Notes: generated from the letters alone by a model not told the origin. A DNA stretch of 64,000 nt from Xestospongia bergquistia (GCA_963965975.1 OZ014411.1:17760446-17824445), one strand, 5' to 3'. Shown: positions 24,901 through 38,874, counted from the first letter of the stretch. Numbers and translations: made by a program.

Positions 24901-26645
24901 TAAGAATCATGTTGATGTCAGTGTGTAGTAAATCAGATATCAACAGGTGTTAAATCATGTTTCATTGTTAAGAATCCTGTTCATGTCAATGTTTAGTAGA
25001 TCAGATATCAACAAAAGTAAATCAGATCTCAGTCACATATCAGGTATCAATTTTAAGAATCATGCTAATGTCATTGTGCAGTACATCTTGTATTAACATG
25101 AGTAAATAAGATCTCAGTGTTAGATCAGATATCAGTTTATGTTAAATCAGATGTTAGTGTTAAGAACCATGTAGTTGTCTGTTTTCAGTATCAGATATCA
25201 ATAAGTAAATCAGATCTCAGTGTTAGATCAGATATCAGTTTCTAAAAAAAGATGTTAGTGTTAAGAATCATATTGATGTCTGTTTGCAGTAGATCTGATA
25301 TCAACATGAGTAAATCAGATCTCAGTGTTAGATCAGATATCATAGTCAGTGTCAGATCAGATATCAGTCTTAAGAATCACGTTGATGTCTGTGTGTAGAT
25401 CAGATTTCAATATTAGTAATTTAGATGTCTGTTAATTCAAAGATCGTTATGAAATCAGATATTAGTGTTAAGAATTAAATTGATGCCACTTTGTAGTACA
25501 ATCATATATCAACATGAGTAAATCAGATCTCAAAATAAGATCAGGTATCAGTGTTATGAATCGTGTTGATGTCAGTGCATAGTAGATCAGATATCAACAA
25601 GAGTAAATCAAATCTGGATGTTTAATCAGTTATCAGTGTTAAGAATCATGTTAATGTTTTTGTGTAGTAGATCATATACCAACATGAGTAAATCAGATCT
25701 CAGTGTTAGATCAGATATCATAGTCAGTGTCGTATTAGATATCAGTGTTAAAAATCATGTTGATGTCATTGAGTAGTAGATCAGATATCAACAGGTGTTA
25801 GATCAGGTATCAGTATAAAGGATCATGTTGATGTCAGTGTGTAGATCAGATATCAACATTAGTGATTTAGATTTCAGTGTTAATTCATATATTGGCATCA
25901 AATCAGATATCAGTGTTATGAATCAAATTGATTCCCTTGTAGTAAAATCAGATATAAACACGAGTAAATGAGATCTCGATGTTAGATCTGGTATCAGTGT
26001 TACAAATCTGGTTGATGTCTGTTTGCAGTAGATCAGATATCGACATAAGTAAATCAGATCTCAGTGTTAGATCAGATATCATAGTCAGTGTCAGATTAGA
26101 TATCAGTGTTAAGGATCATGTTGATGTCATTGAGTAGTAGATCAGATATCAACAGGTGTTAGATCAGGTATCAGTATTAAGAATCATGTTGATGTCAGTG
26201 TGTATTAGATCAGACATCAACATGATTAAATCAGATCTCAATGTTAGATCAGATAATAGTGTTAAGAATCATGTTGAAGACTGTCTGAAAATCAGATATA
26301 AACATTAGTGATTTAGACCTCAGTGTTAATTCAGACATCGGTATCAGATCAGATATCAGTGTTATGAATGAAATTTGTAGTAAAATCAGATATAAAATGA
26401 GTAAATGAAATCTTGATGTTAGATCTGGTATCAGTGTTAAGAATCGTGTTAATGTCAGTGTGTAGTAGATCATATATCAACATGAGTAATTCAGATATGT
26501 ATTAGATCAGATATCAGTTTGTTTAAAAAGTAGTGTTAAGAATCATGTTGATGTCTGTTTGCAGTAGATCAGATATCCACATGAGTAAATCAGATCTCAT
26601 TGAGAGATCGGATATCATAGTCAGTGTTCTCAGTGTTAGATCAGA
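21956..26645 (+). repeat. Satellite array, block C (forward)
   Basis: Forward-oriented monomers carrying the same marker variants, in the same order, as block A and the array at 55,284. Examples are TTAGGAATCATAAGAATCAT near 22,870, TATATAAAGTATTGTATGTT near 23,235 (repeated at about 23,345) and the CAATCCTTATTAAATCATAC stretch near 23,578. Sequence near 22,286 matches the first satellite bases beside copy 2, and sequence near 22,466 matches those beside copy 4, so this block looks like a full-length relative of both gene-edge arrays. Confidence 0.92.
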
Positions 26646-29600
26646 TATCAATTTAATTCTTAACACTGATATCTGATTTCATAATGATCTTTCAATTAAC
26701 ACTGACATCTGAATTACTAATATTGAAATATGATCTAACGTGATTCTTAAGGCTGATATCTGATCAGACACTGACTATGATGTCTGATCTAACACTGAGA
26801 TCTGATTTCCTCATGTTGATATTTGATCTACTGCAAAAAGACATCAACATTATTCTTAACACTAACATTTGATTTAACACAAACTGATATCTGATCTAAC
26901 ACAGATTTGATTTACTCATATTGATATATGATTTACTATACACTGTCATTAACATGATTATTAACACTGATACCTCATCTGACACTGACTGTAATACCTG
27001 ATCCAACACTGAGATCTGATTTAAAATTTTTGATATCTGATCAACTAGACACTAACATCAACACCATTCTTAACAATGATACCTGATCTAACACCTGTTG
27101 ATATCAGATCTACACACTTACATCAACATGATTCTTTAGACTAACATAACTAACATATCGTTTGACACAAACTGATACCTTATCTAACACTGAGATCTGA
27201 TTTACTCACGTTCATATATGATCTACACACTTACATCAACATCATTCTTAACACAAACTGATATCTGACCTAACACTGAGATCCGAGTTACTCATGTTGA
27301 TATATGATTTATTAAACACTGACATTAACACAATTATTAACAATGATATCTGATCTAACACTGCGATGTGATTTACTCTTGTTGATATCTGATCTACTGA
27401 AAAGAGATAGCAACACGAATCATAACACTGATACCCAATGTAACACCGAGATCTGATTTACTCTTCTTGATATTCTGATCTACTACACACTAAAATCAAC
27501 ACAATTCTTGACACTGATACCTGATCTAACATCTGTTTAGATCTAATCCTGCAATGGCATCAACACGATTCTTAACACTGACATCTCATCTCACACTGAT
27601 TATGATATCTGATCTAACTCTGAGATCTGAGTTTACTCATCTTGATTTCCGATGTACTGAAAACAGACATCAACATGATTCTTAAGACTAACATCTCATT
27701 TAACACAAACTGATATCTGATCTAACACTAAGATCTGATTTATGCACATTGATATATGATCTACTACATAATGAAATCAACATGATTGTTAATGCTGATA
27801 ACTGATCTAACACTGCGACCTGATTTACTCTTGTTGATATCTGATCTAGTACACACTGATGTCAACATGATTCTTAACACTGATATCTCATCTGACGCTG
27901 ACTATCATATCTGATCTAACGCTGACATCTAATTTACTCATGTTGATATCTGATGTACAGCAAAGACACGTCAACATGATTCTTAACAATAACATCTGAC
28001 TTAAAACAAACTGATATCTGATTCAACACTGAGATCTGATTTACTCACGTTAATATCTGTTTTTTACTAGAAAGCGGTATCAATTTGATTCTGAAAACTG
28101 ATATTTGATCTCATAACAATATCTGAATTAACATCTAAATTCCTAATATTGATATCTGATATACACAGACATCAACATGATTCTTAACACTGACTATTAC
28201 ATCTGATCTAACACTGAGATCTGATTTACTCATGTTCATATATGATCTGCACACTGACATCAACAGAATTATTAACACTGATACCTGATCTAACACCAGT
28301 TCATAACTGATCTACTACACACTGACATCAACATGATTCTTAACACTGATAACTCAGCTGAAACTGACTATGATGTCTGATCTAACTGAGATCTGATTTA
28401 CTCATGTTGATATCTGATCTACTGCAAACAGACATCAACATTATTCTTAAAACTGATATCTGATTTAACACAAACTGATATCTGATCTATCACTATGATC
28501 TGATTTACTCATGTTGATATGTCATTTATTAAACACTAACATTAACATGATTCACTGATACTTGATCTAACACCTGATCTAACACAGATCTAAATTGCTA
28601 ATGCTGATATATTATATACACAGAGACATCAACATGATTCTTAACACTGATATCTGATCTGACACTATTATATCTCATCTATTACACACTAACATCAACA
28701 CAATTCTTAAAGCTCATCTAACACCTGTTGATATCTGATCTGCTACACACTGACAACAACAATATTCTTAACGCTGATATCTCATCTGACACTGACTATG
28801 ATATCTGATCTAACACAGATCTGTTTTACTCATGTTGATATCTGTTCTACTGCAAACTGACATCAACATGATTCTTAAAACTAACGTCTGATTTAACACA
28901 AACTGATACCTGACCTAACTCCTGTTGATATGTGATCTACTCACTGATATCAATGTCATTCTTTAAACTGATATCTCATCTGACACTGACTATGACATCT
29001 TATCAAACACTGATCAGATTTACTCATGTTGATATCTGATCTACTGCACACAGACATTAACATGATTATTAACACTAACATATATGATTTGACACAAACT
29101 GATATCTGATCCAACACTGGGATCTGATTTAATCATGTTGATTTATGAACTACACACTGACATTAACATGATTCTTAACACTGATATCTAATCTGATACT
29201 GAAATTTGAATTAACACTGAGATCTAAATTACTAATGTTGATATCTGATCTACACACAGACATCAACATGATTCTTAATACTGATATCTGATCTAACACT
29301 GACTATGACACCTGATCTAACACTGAGATCTGATTCACTCATGTTGCTATCTGATCAACTACATATTGATATTAACATGATTCTTAACACTGATATGTCA
29401 TCTGCCACTATGATATCTGATGTAACACAGATCTTTTTTACTCATGTTTATATCTGATGTACTGGAAACAGATATCAATATGGTTCTTAACACTAATATA
29501 TGATTTATAACAAACTGATATCTGATCTAACACTGAGGTCAGAATTACCCATGTTGATGTATGATTTAATAAGGATTGATATTTAGATAATCCTTAACCT

Positions 29601-32600
29601 TAATACCTGATTTAACACTGAGATCTGATTTACTCATGTTTATATATGATGTACTACACACTGACATTAACATGATTCTTGTGATTCCTAACACTGATAC
29701 CTGATTTAAAACCGAGATCTGATTTACACTTGAATCTACACACTGACATCAACATGATTCTTAACACAGATATATGATCTAACACCTGTTGACATCTGAT
29801 CTACACACTGACAACATGATACTTAACACTGATATCATCAGGCACTGACAATCATGTCTGATCAAACACTGAGATCTCACTTACTTATGTTGACATACAA
29901 TCTACTACACACTTACATTAACACAATTCTTAACACTGATACCTAATCTAATCTCTGTTTATATCTGATGTACACACTGAGATCATGATTCTTAACACAA
30001 ATATTTCATCTGACACTAACTATGATATCTCATCTAACGCTGAGATCTGGTTTACTCATGTTGATATTTGTTCTACTGCAAACAGACATCAACATAATTC
30101 TTATCACTAACACCTGATCTAACACTGAGATCTGATTTACTTATGTTGATATATGATCTACTACACACTGACATTAACACGATTCTTAAGACTGATCCTG
30201 ATGTAACGTCTGTTGATATCTGATCTGCTACATACTGACATCAACATAATTCTTATCACTGATATCTCATCTGACACTAACTTTGATACCTATCTAACAC
30301 TAAGATCTGGTTTTCTCATATTGATATTTGATCTACTACAAACAGACATCAACATGATTCTTAATGCTAATGTTTGATCTAACACAGATCTGATTTACTC
30401 ATGTTGATTTATGATCTACCACACACTGACATTAACACGATTCTTAAAACTGATACCTGATCTAAAACCTAGACCTGATTCACTCTTATTGACATCTCAT
30501 GTACTACAAACTGATCAACATCATTCTTAACATGATCATGATAGATACATGATCTAACACTCGTTGACATCTAATCGACACACTGACATCAATGTGATTC
30601 TTAAAACTGGTATTTATTCTGACACTAACTATGATATCTCATTTAACACTGAGATCAGATTTACTCATGTTGATATCTGATCTACTGCACACTTACATTA
30701 ACACAATTCTTTACACTGATACTTGATCTAACACCAATATCCGATTTACTCTTGTTGATATCTGATCTACACTGGCATCAGCACGATTGTTAACACTAAT
30801 ACCTGATCTATCACATGTTTATATGTGATCTACTACACACTGATGTGAACATGATTCTTAAGACTGATATTTCATCTGACAATAACTTTGATGTCTGATC
30901 TAACACTGACATCTGATTTACTCATGTTGCTAACTGACCTACTGCAAAAAGACATCAACATGATTCATCACAGTAACATCTGATTTAATGTAAACTGATA
31001 TCTAATTTAACACTGAGATCTGATTTATCTTGGTGATATCTCATTTACTACACACTGACATCAACACAATTCCTAACACTGATACCTGATCTAACATCTG
31101 TTGATATCTGATCTACTACAAACTGACATCAACATAATTGCTATCTCTTTTATCTCATCTGACAGTAACTATGACATCTGATCTAACATTTAGATCTGAT
31201 TTACTCATTTTGATATCTGATTTACTGCAAACAGACTTTAACATGATTCTTAATACTAACGTTTGATCTAACACAGATCTGATTTACTCATGTTGATATA
31301 TGATCTACTACACACTGACATTAACAGGATTCTTAACACTGATACCTGATCTAACACCGAGATCTCATTTACTCGTTATCTCATCTACTACACATTGACA
31401 TCAACATAGTTCTTAACACTGATATCTGATCTAACATCTGTTGATGTCTTATTTACTACACACTGACATCAACATAATTCTTATCAATGATATCTCATCT
31501 GACACTATGATATCTGATCTAACACTGAGATGAGATTTACTCATGATGATACTTGATTTACTGCAAACAGACATCAATATATCTCTTAACACTAACATCT
31601 GATTTAACACAAACTGATATCTGATCTAACACCGAGATCTTATTTACTCATGTTGATATATCATCTACTACACACTGACAAAAACATGATTCTTATGATT
31701 TCTAACACTGATACCTGATTTAACACTGATACATGATTCTTATGATTTCTAACACTGATACCTGATTTAACACCGAGATCTGATTTACTCTTGATTTTTG
31801 ATCTACTACATACTGACATCATTCTTAACACTGATACATGATCTAACACCTCTTGACATCTCATCTATACACAGACATCGACATGATTCTTAACACTGAT
31901 TTCTTCTCACGAACTATGATATCATCTAACACTGAGATCAGATTTACTCATATTGATATCTGATCTGTTACACACATTAACACAAATCTTAACACTGATA
32001 CCTGATCTGACATTAATGTCTGATTTACTCTTGTTGATATCTGATCTACACTGACATCAACACGATTGTTAACACTGATACCTGATCTAACACATGTTTA
32101 TATCTGATCTACAAAACACTGATATGAGTATGATTCTTAACACTGATATCTTATCTGACACTAACTATGATATCTCATCTCAAACTGAGATCTGATTTAC
32201 TCATGTTGATATCTGATCTACTATAAACAGACATCAACATGATTCTTAACACTAACATAATTTAACACAAAGTGACATCTGATCTAACACCGAGATCTGA
32301 TTTACTCATGTTGATATATGATCTACTACACAGTGACAACGTGATTCTTAACACTGATATCTCATCTGACACTGAGTATGATATCTGATCTAACACTGAG
32401 ATCTGACTTACTCATGTTGATATGTGATCTACTGCAAACATACATCAACACATGTACGATTCTGAATACTAACATCTAATCTACACTGAGATTTGATTTA
32501 CTCATGTTGATATATCATCTACTACATACAGAGATCATCATGATTCTTAACACACATATCTCATCTGACACTAACTATGATATCTCATCTAACACCGATT

Positions 32601-35355
32601 TCTGACTTACTCTTGTTGATTTCTGATCTACACATTGGCATCAACACGATCGCTAACACTGATACCTGATCTAAGATATGTTTATATCTGATCTACTACA
32701 CACTGACATTACCATGATTCTTCTGATTACTAACACTGATACCTGATTTAACACCGAGATCTTACTTACTGTTGATTTCTGATCTACACAATGGGATAAA
32801 TATGATTGTTAACACTGATACCTGATCTAACACATGTTTATATCTGATCTACAAAACACTGATATGAGCATAATTCTTAACACTGATATCTTATCTGACA
32901 CTGACTGATATCTCATCTCAGAGTGAGATCTGATTTACTCATGTTGATATCTGATCTACTGTAAACAGACATCAACATGATTCTTAACACTAACATGATT
33001 TAACACAAAGTGACATCTGATCTAACACCGAGATCTGATTTACTCATGTTGATATATGATCTACTACACAGTGACGTGATTCTTAACACTGATATCTCAT
33101 CTGACACTGAGTATACCTGATCTAACACTGAGATCTGATTTACTCATGTTGATATATAATCTACTACATACTGAGATCATCATGATTCTTAACACACATA
33201 TCTCATCTGACACTATGATATCTCATCTAACACTGAGATCTGATTACTCATGTTGATATTTGATCTACTGCAAACAGACGTCAACATGATTTTTAACACT
33301 AACACCTGATCTAACACTGAGATCTGATTTACTTATGTTGATATATGATCTACTACACACTGACATTAACACAATTCTTAAGACTGATCCTGATGTAACA
33401 TCTGTTGATATCTGATCTACTACATACTGATATCAACATAATTCTTATCAGTGATATCTAATCTGACACTAACTTTGATATCTCATCTAACACTGAGATC
33501 TGGTTTACTCATGTTTATATTTGATCTACGGCAAGCAGACATCAACATGATTCTAAACAGTAACGCCTGATCTAACACTGAGATCTGATATACTCATGTT
33601 GATATATGATTTACCACACACTGACATTAACACGATTCTTAAACTGATACCTGATCTAAAACCTAGACCTGATTCACTCTTATTGACATCTCATGTACTA
33701 CAAACTGATCAACATCATTCTTAACACTAATACATGATCTAACACCCGTTGAAATCTGATCTACTACACACTGACATCAACATAATTCTTAACACTGGTA
33801 TCTATTCTGACACTAACTATGATATCTCATCTAACACTGAGATCAGATTTATTCATGTTGATATCTGATTTACTACACACTTACATTAACACAATTCTTT
33901 ACACTAATACCTGATCTAACACATGTTTATATGTGATCTACTACACACTGATATGACATTATTCTTAAGACTGATATCTCATCTGACACTAACTTTGATG
34001 TCTGATCTAACACTGAGATCTGATTTACTCATGTTGATAACTGACCTACTGCAAAAAGACATCAACATGATTCATCACAGTAACATCTGATTTAATGTAA
34101 ACTGATATCTGATTTAACACTGAGATCTGATTTACTCTTGGTGATATCTCATCTACTACACGCTGACATCAACACAATTCCTAACACTGATACCTGATCT
34201 AACATCTGTTGATATCTGATCTACTACACATTGACATTTTAACATAATTGCTATCTCTTATATCTCATCTGACAGTAACTATGACATCCGATCTAATATT
34301 TAGATCTGATTTACTCATTTTGATATCTGATCTACTGCAAACAGACATTAACATGATTCTTAATACTAACGTTTGATCTAACACAGATCTGATTTACTCA
34401 TGTTGATATATGATCTACTACACACTGACATTAACAGGATTCTTAACACTGATACCTGATCTAACACCAAGATCTCATTTACTCGTTATCTCATCTACTA
34501 CACATTGACATCAACATAGTTCTTAACACTGATATCTGATCTAATATCTGTTGATATCTTATCCACTACACACTAACATCAACATAATTCTTATCAATGA
34601 TATCTCATTTGACACTATGATATCTGATCTAACACTGAGATGAGATTTACTCATGATGATACTTGATTTACTGCAAACAGACATCAATATAACTCTTAAC
34701 ACTAACATCTGATTTAACACAAACTGATATCTGATCTAACACCGAGATTGTATTTACTCATGTTGATATATCATCTACTACACACTGACAAAAACATGAT
34801 TCTTATGATTTCTAACTGATACCTGATTTAACACCGAGATCTGATTTATTCTTGATTCTGATCTACTACACACTGACATTAACATGATTCTTATGATTCC
34901 TAACACTGATATCTGATTTGACACTGAAATCTGATTTACTCTTGATTTCTAATCTACTACATCTGACAACATCATTCTTAACACTGATACATGAACTAAC
35001 ACCTGTTGACATCTCATCTACACACAGACATCGACGTGATTCTTAACACTGATTTCTCTTATGACACGAACTATGATATCTCATCTAACACTGAGATCAG
35101 ATTTACTCATGTTGGTATCTGATCTACTACACACCTACGTTAACACAATTCTTAACACTGATACCTGATCTAACACTAATATCCGATTTACTCTTGTTGA
35201 TACCTGATCTACACTGACATCAACATGATTGTTAACACTGATACCTGATCTAACACGTTTATATCTGATCTACTACACAGTGATATAAACATGATTCTTA
35301 ACACTGATATATTATCTGACACTGACTATGATATCTGATGTAACACTGAGATTTG
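26646..35355 (-). repeat. Satellite array, block D (reverse), ending at DSCC1
   Basis: Reverse-oriented monomers continue to about 35,355, with marker variants again inverted (TAATAAGGATTGATATTTAG near 29,568). The array stops within a few bases of a DSCC1 exon at 35,362. Similar segments inside the block recur several kb apart (for example near 30,340-31,870 and 33,530-35,030), consistent with unequal exchange. No coding region was supported. Confidence 0.92.
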
Positions 35356-35361
35356 ATATAG

Positions 35362-35567
35362 AAAGAGATACAAAAAGTGGACATATGAAGACTTAGAGCC
35401 TTACATCAAGTGAGTGACAATAAAGATCAAAGATAAAACACTCTCTCTGGTTACAGAGGCATCTGTCTCCAGGTCAGTCAATAAATGCTGTGTTGTTAAA
35501 GTTTTGTCGTGTCTCAACTAATCCTCAAGGAGTTAAAATGTACAATGCAAGATTATCTTTAATGTAA
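35362..35567 (+). CDS. DSCC1: DSCC1 (DCC1) C-terminal exons
   Basis: Two exons remain: 35,362-35,409 (KRYKKWTYEDLEPYI) with a GTGAGT donor, and 35,459-35,567 after an AG at 35,457-35,458 (HLSPGQSINAVLLKFCR, then [10 protein letters not shown]), ending at TAA. The K-W-T-x-E-D-x-x-P-Y-I motif, and the C-terminal pattern 'I.ALL.K......GVK.YN.R', are those of the DCC1 winged-helix end. DCC1 joins CTF8 to the CTF18-RFC clamp loader, which acts in replication and sister-chromatid cohesion. Splice phase is consistent across the junction. Everything upstream is satellite, so the gene is either truncated by the array or has a very long satellite-filled intron. The end is convergent with EIF2B2. Confidence 0.78.
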
Positions 35568-37469
35568 TTCCATTGAGTTAATACAATAAAAATGACATTT
35601 ATTGAAAATATTAATTTTAAATCATTATCGTCTGTGTCATAGAGCTCACTAACAAGTCTATGTACATAGGATGGAGCATTGCTGCCACTGGAGGGAGGGA
35701 GGGAGGGAGAGAGAGAGAGATTAAAGGTACTAAAAACATTTAAACTTACATGTTAGAAATAAACAGTTTGATGAGATCACGTGGTACATAATCGAATACT
35801 GGATTCTGAACATGAACTTTGGATATCAGTAAATTTAAGGATATCATGAGGGGCTACTATCTTATTGAATGTGTCCTATTTAACTATATTATTGAAGAGC
35901 TAATTACAGGTATTTACTCACCTGATCATAAGCACACAAGTATTTGGGAGAAAACTTTGGCAGCACATACTATTACCTACATAGTGAATACATAATACAT
36001 AATGAATATATACATAATACATAATGAATACATAATACATATGAATGAATGGATATTTGGATTATTTGGAAGGATTACTTACTGGTACAGAATGATGAAT
36101 AGCAGCTAGTGCAATACAATGAGCACCATTGAGTGCCTTTAAACTTAAATAAGAAAATATTATGACTTAGTTTTTTTTGTCTATCCACTGTCCATTTGTC
36201 TATCTATTCATCCATTACTTACCCTCCATCAGCCATAACAGTATGTGTACCAATGATTAGCTGTGATAATAATAATAAATTAATTTCTCATTAAATATTA
36301 ATATTAACGGGACATTACTTGATTAGCTTGTGACATTAAAGCAAAACCAGTAGAATCAGTTACTAATGTTGTCTCTATTTTTGCCTCAGCTAGATTACGA
36401 GCAAGTTGCTTACCCTATAACGAGAAGGTGTGGCATGTGCCTTAATAAATGAGTGTGGCTTTACTTGATATGATGGCGCAGCTTCAGTGACTATGACTTG
36501 AAACTTTCTCTTTCTTGCAGCTCCTTTGAGGAAAGCTTCAACAGTCTTTGAATGTCCCGTTGTCATAATTACTTCATTAGAGTGGATATGGTCTAATGCT
36601 TGAGTAGCAATATTATTAGCGCTAAAGGAGGAGGGGTTAGGTGGTTATTACAGGACAGGTGCTCATTAATTAGACATTTATTGAGGGTCAACTGGGTATA
36701 ATTATCTTTCTTCAATTTCTACCAGTAATTCATGGATAGCTTCAATTACAGCACCCTAGAGACAAGAGGGGGAAGTCATTATTAATCCACTCATATCCAT
36801 ATCCTTACCTTTAAATTAGGAACAGATTTGGACAAATCATCACTGTCTTCACCCCCTTTTAACATTATCTGAAAAACCATTATATTAATAATTATTAATA
36901 ACTATTAGTCCATTTGTCCCTTACATGAAGTGAATTGTTGAAGTCAAATTTTTCTGATCCTCTAGAACATCTGCATTATCAATAGGATAAAATAGGCACT
37001 AATTAGAACTTGCCTTGCAAACTTTTCTCGGATAATTTTCAATACTGAAAAAAATAAAATAATAATATTTCCTTATTCTTCTGACCATATTACCCACAGC
37101 ACTTTCTACATTACAAAAAAATAAAATTTTATTAATAAATAATTATAAAGGGAATACCTCCTGGTTGAGCATCAATAATTCTTTTCCCATAAACCTGTAG
37201 CTGTTCTATTAATTCTCTGTTACCATAGCAACACTAATTAGTTAATTGAGTAATTTTATAAGGAGTGTACCTTGGATTGGACCATTTGGCTTTTGATACT
37301 AATTAAATCTCTCAACAATAGAACTGTATGTCGTGCTACTTCATAAGAACTATGCAACCGACTAGAGAGAGAGAGAGAGAATATAGTTTATGCTCCTCTG
37401 TTTATTGAACTCACTATGTTTGAGTTAAATTAGTTAATAATTGTCCTTTTGTTCTACTTCTTCTGCCAT
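35525..37469 (-). CDS. EIF2B2: eIF2B beta subunit, about 15 exons, with frame breaks
   Basis: The minus strand reads, in order, [150 protein letters not shown] and [16 protein letters not shown]. This is eIF2B beta from near its start to its C-terminal Rossmann-like domain; the protein is part of the exchange factor for eIF2. Introns are mostly 35-130 nt; one donor is GC (about 37,013). Damage: the ATG at 37,469 is one frame away from the exon that follows; frame changes near 37,290 and 35,820; donor positions reading AATAAGG (about 37,077) and ATAATT (about 36,715) instead of GT. The usual stop is absent and the frame runs on to 35,525, overlapping DSCC1 on the other strand. An AATAAA signal lies near 35,605. 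Either recently decayed or unpolished sequence. Confidence 0.8.
35690..36053. repeat. Simple repeats within EIF2B2 introns
   Basis: A GGGA/GAGA tract at about 35,691-35,720 lies in the last intron. A TACATAATACATAATGAA-type minisatellite lies at about 35,983-36,053 in another. A (GA)n tract of similar type lies near 37,364-37,380. All are confined to introns and are of the kind expected to vary in length. Confidence 0.7.
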
Positions 37470-37499
37470 ATTGTACTTTTAAGAGATAATAACTATATT

Positions 37500-38200
37500 A
37501 TATAGTTAGTTATTTTAATGATAATATAATGACACTATTATAATCTTATCTTAACACCATTAACAGTTATAAAACAACTCCATTAAACAAATAATTGTCA
37601 CACTATTTCAGTTTAATAGCACTCTAATTTTTCTATCTTACTGAACGCTCTGTCAACGTTGTTGCTTGTTTTAAAAAAACTAAAATATTAAATTTATTTT
37701 TTAACTTCATCAATTTAACGTCTTTGGTTTGATGGATTTTGTTTATAGTTAAAAAATACAAAAAAAACAAAAGAATGAAGAGAAAAGATTTTTAAAAATA
37801 AAAAAAAAGACAAAACTCCAGGCTAGAGGAATCAAGGCATACATCCACGCAATTACAGATCGTGAACTTGTCCTACACATTCCCGTCGCAAGGAGCCGAC
37901 AACACTAGAACCGGTGACCAGCCGATCCCCGACTTCGACCCTTCGAGGTGCTGGCCAGACACCTAGTCGGATACTCCATCGTGGCTATCTGGTGTCAACC
38001 GGTGCACAAAACACGGGTCACTTGGCACCACGGTGGTGTCAAATTATAAATAATTATTATGGGTGTGGTTTTGTAACTTTTAGTAAGAGGTGTGGTTAAT
38101 AACGTGTTATGAATAATTATTAATCGATAATTATAATCTGTAATACTAAATGCAATCTGTAATGTAAATGCAAAATAAATAAGTTAGGATTCCCATTAAT
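37500..38200. other. Intergenic stretch with A-rich tract and a GC-rich islet
   Basis: From about 37,670 to 37,815 the plus strand is A-rich. It then changes abruptly at about 37,818 to some 220 nt of clearly GC-richer sequence (ACCGGTGACCAGCCGATCCC and similar) and returns to AT-rich DNA near 38,045. A 61-codon frame at 37,914-38,099 spans the islet but has no recognisable motif. It may be a short inserted element, perhaps SINE-like, but I could not identify convincing A and B boxes, target-site duplication or terminal repeats. Confidence 0.4.
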
Positions 38201-38222
38201 TATAAATAATAGATAGTATATT

Positions 38223-38731
38223 TTAGACACAAGCTGTGTGGGTGGAGTCAATAGCTGTCCACATATCCAAGATAAAATCATCTGGAAATTCAAAATCTGC
38301 TAATGAACTTTCATCAATACCAATAGGAAAATCATCTACTGTCATTTTCTCACAAGCAAGATCAACCATGACATAAGCTAGGAGAAAAGGAGAGAAGGAG
38401 AGAGAGAGAGAGAAAGGAGAGATCTTTAAATAAACTAGAGATGTCTCCTTACCTAATTGTTTGTCTTGGATACCAATAAAACTTTCCAATAAATCATAAA
38501 CTCTCTCAATAGTTTGCTTCATCCACAATGACATCTATAGCAATGATATCAGATGACATCATATAACATCACAATGACTCACAGCATCTTCGACTATTGC
38601 TTCTCCATCAGACTTTAGTCGTAAGGTAGGACGATTTTCATCTCAACTGTATAGACCTACATGAGGGGGTGGAGTACCATCCAAAATCTTGGACATTGGT
38701 CTAGGTCTTGTAGCTCCTCTGGGAGCAACAG
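38223..38731 (-). pseudogene. GIPC: GIPC C-terminal (GH2) fragment with in-frame stop
   Basis: Three exons: 38,731-38,583, 38,534-38,453 and 38,377-38,223. They encode RPTLRLKSDGEAIVEDA, MKQTIERVYDLLESFIGI, QDKQLAYVMVDLACEK and LADFEFPDDFILDMW, then the stop. This is the C-terminal GH2 helical domain of GIPC adaptor proteins, which binds myosin VI. Splice sites are standard and phases agree. The first exon contains TGA at 38,645-38,643 just before DENRPT; TGG is a plausible ancestor. The PDZ domain that defines GIPC is absent, and the receptor gene ends only about 145 nt upstream, so this is a partial copy rather than a complete gene. It could instead be a 3' extension of the receptor transcript. 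Confidence 0.75.
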
Positions 38732-38874
38732 CTGGTAAGAGAGAAGATGAAGATGTGATAAAGGATCGACAATACTTATTGAAAGTTTATACAAAAATTT
38801 AAAATCTATACCAACTATAGAAATGTGAAAAATCAGATAATTATTATTAAATAAAAAACATATTATAATTATGT

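Noticed and set aside
9990..35355. Many 60-95 codon frames inside the satellite (for example 15,789-16,086 on both strands, 18,410-18,619, 31,661-31,864)
   Set aside because: They are translations of the tandem monomer on either strand, share the same repetitive residues (SRSDI, KSDLSVRSD) and stop at random monomer variants. There is no sign of selection for coding.
9990..35355. Telomeric repeat tract
   Set aside because: No TTAGGG-type array was seen; the repeat is an 85-bp class satellite.
37818..38045. tRNA gene or tRNA-derived SINE in the GC-rich islet
   Set aside because: A GGTCGAAGTC stretch on the minus strand resembles a B box, but no A box at the right distance and no cloverleaf could be drawn.
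37914..38099. 61-codon frame across the GC-rich islet
   Set aside because: Low complexity, no motif, no splice or start context; the length is expected by chance in GC-rich DNA.
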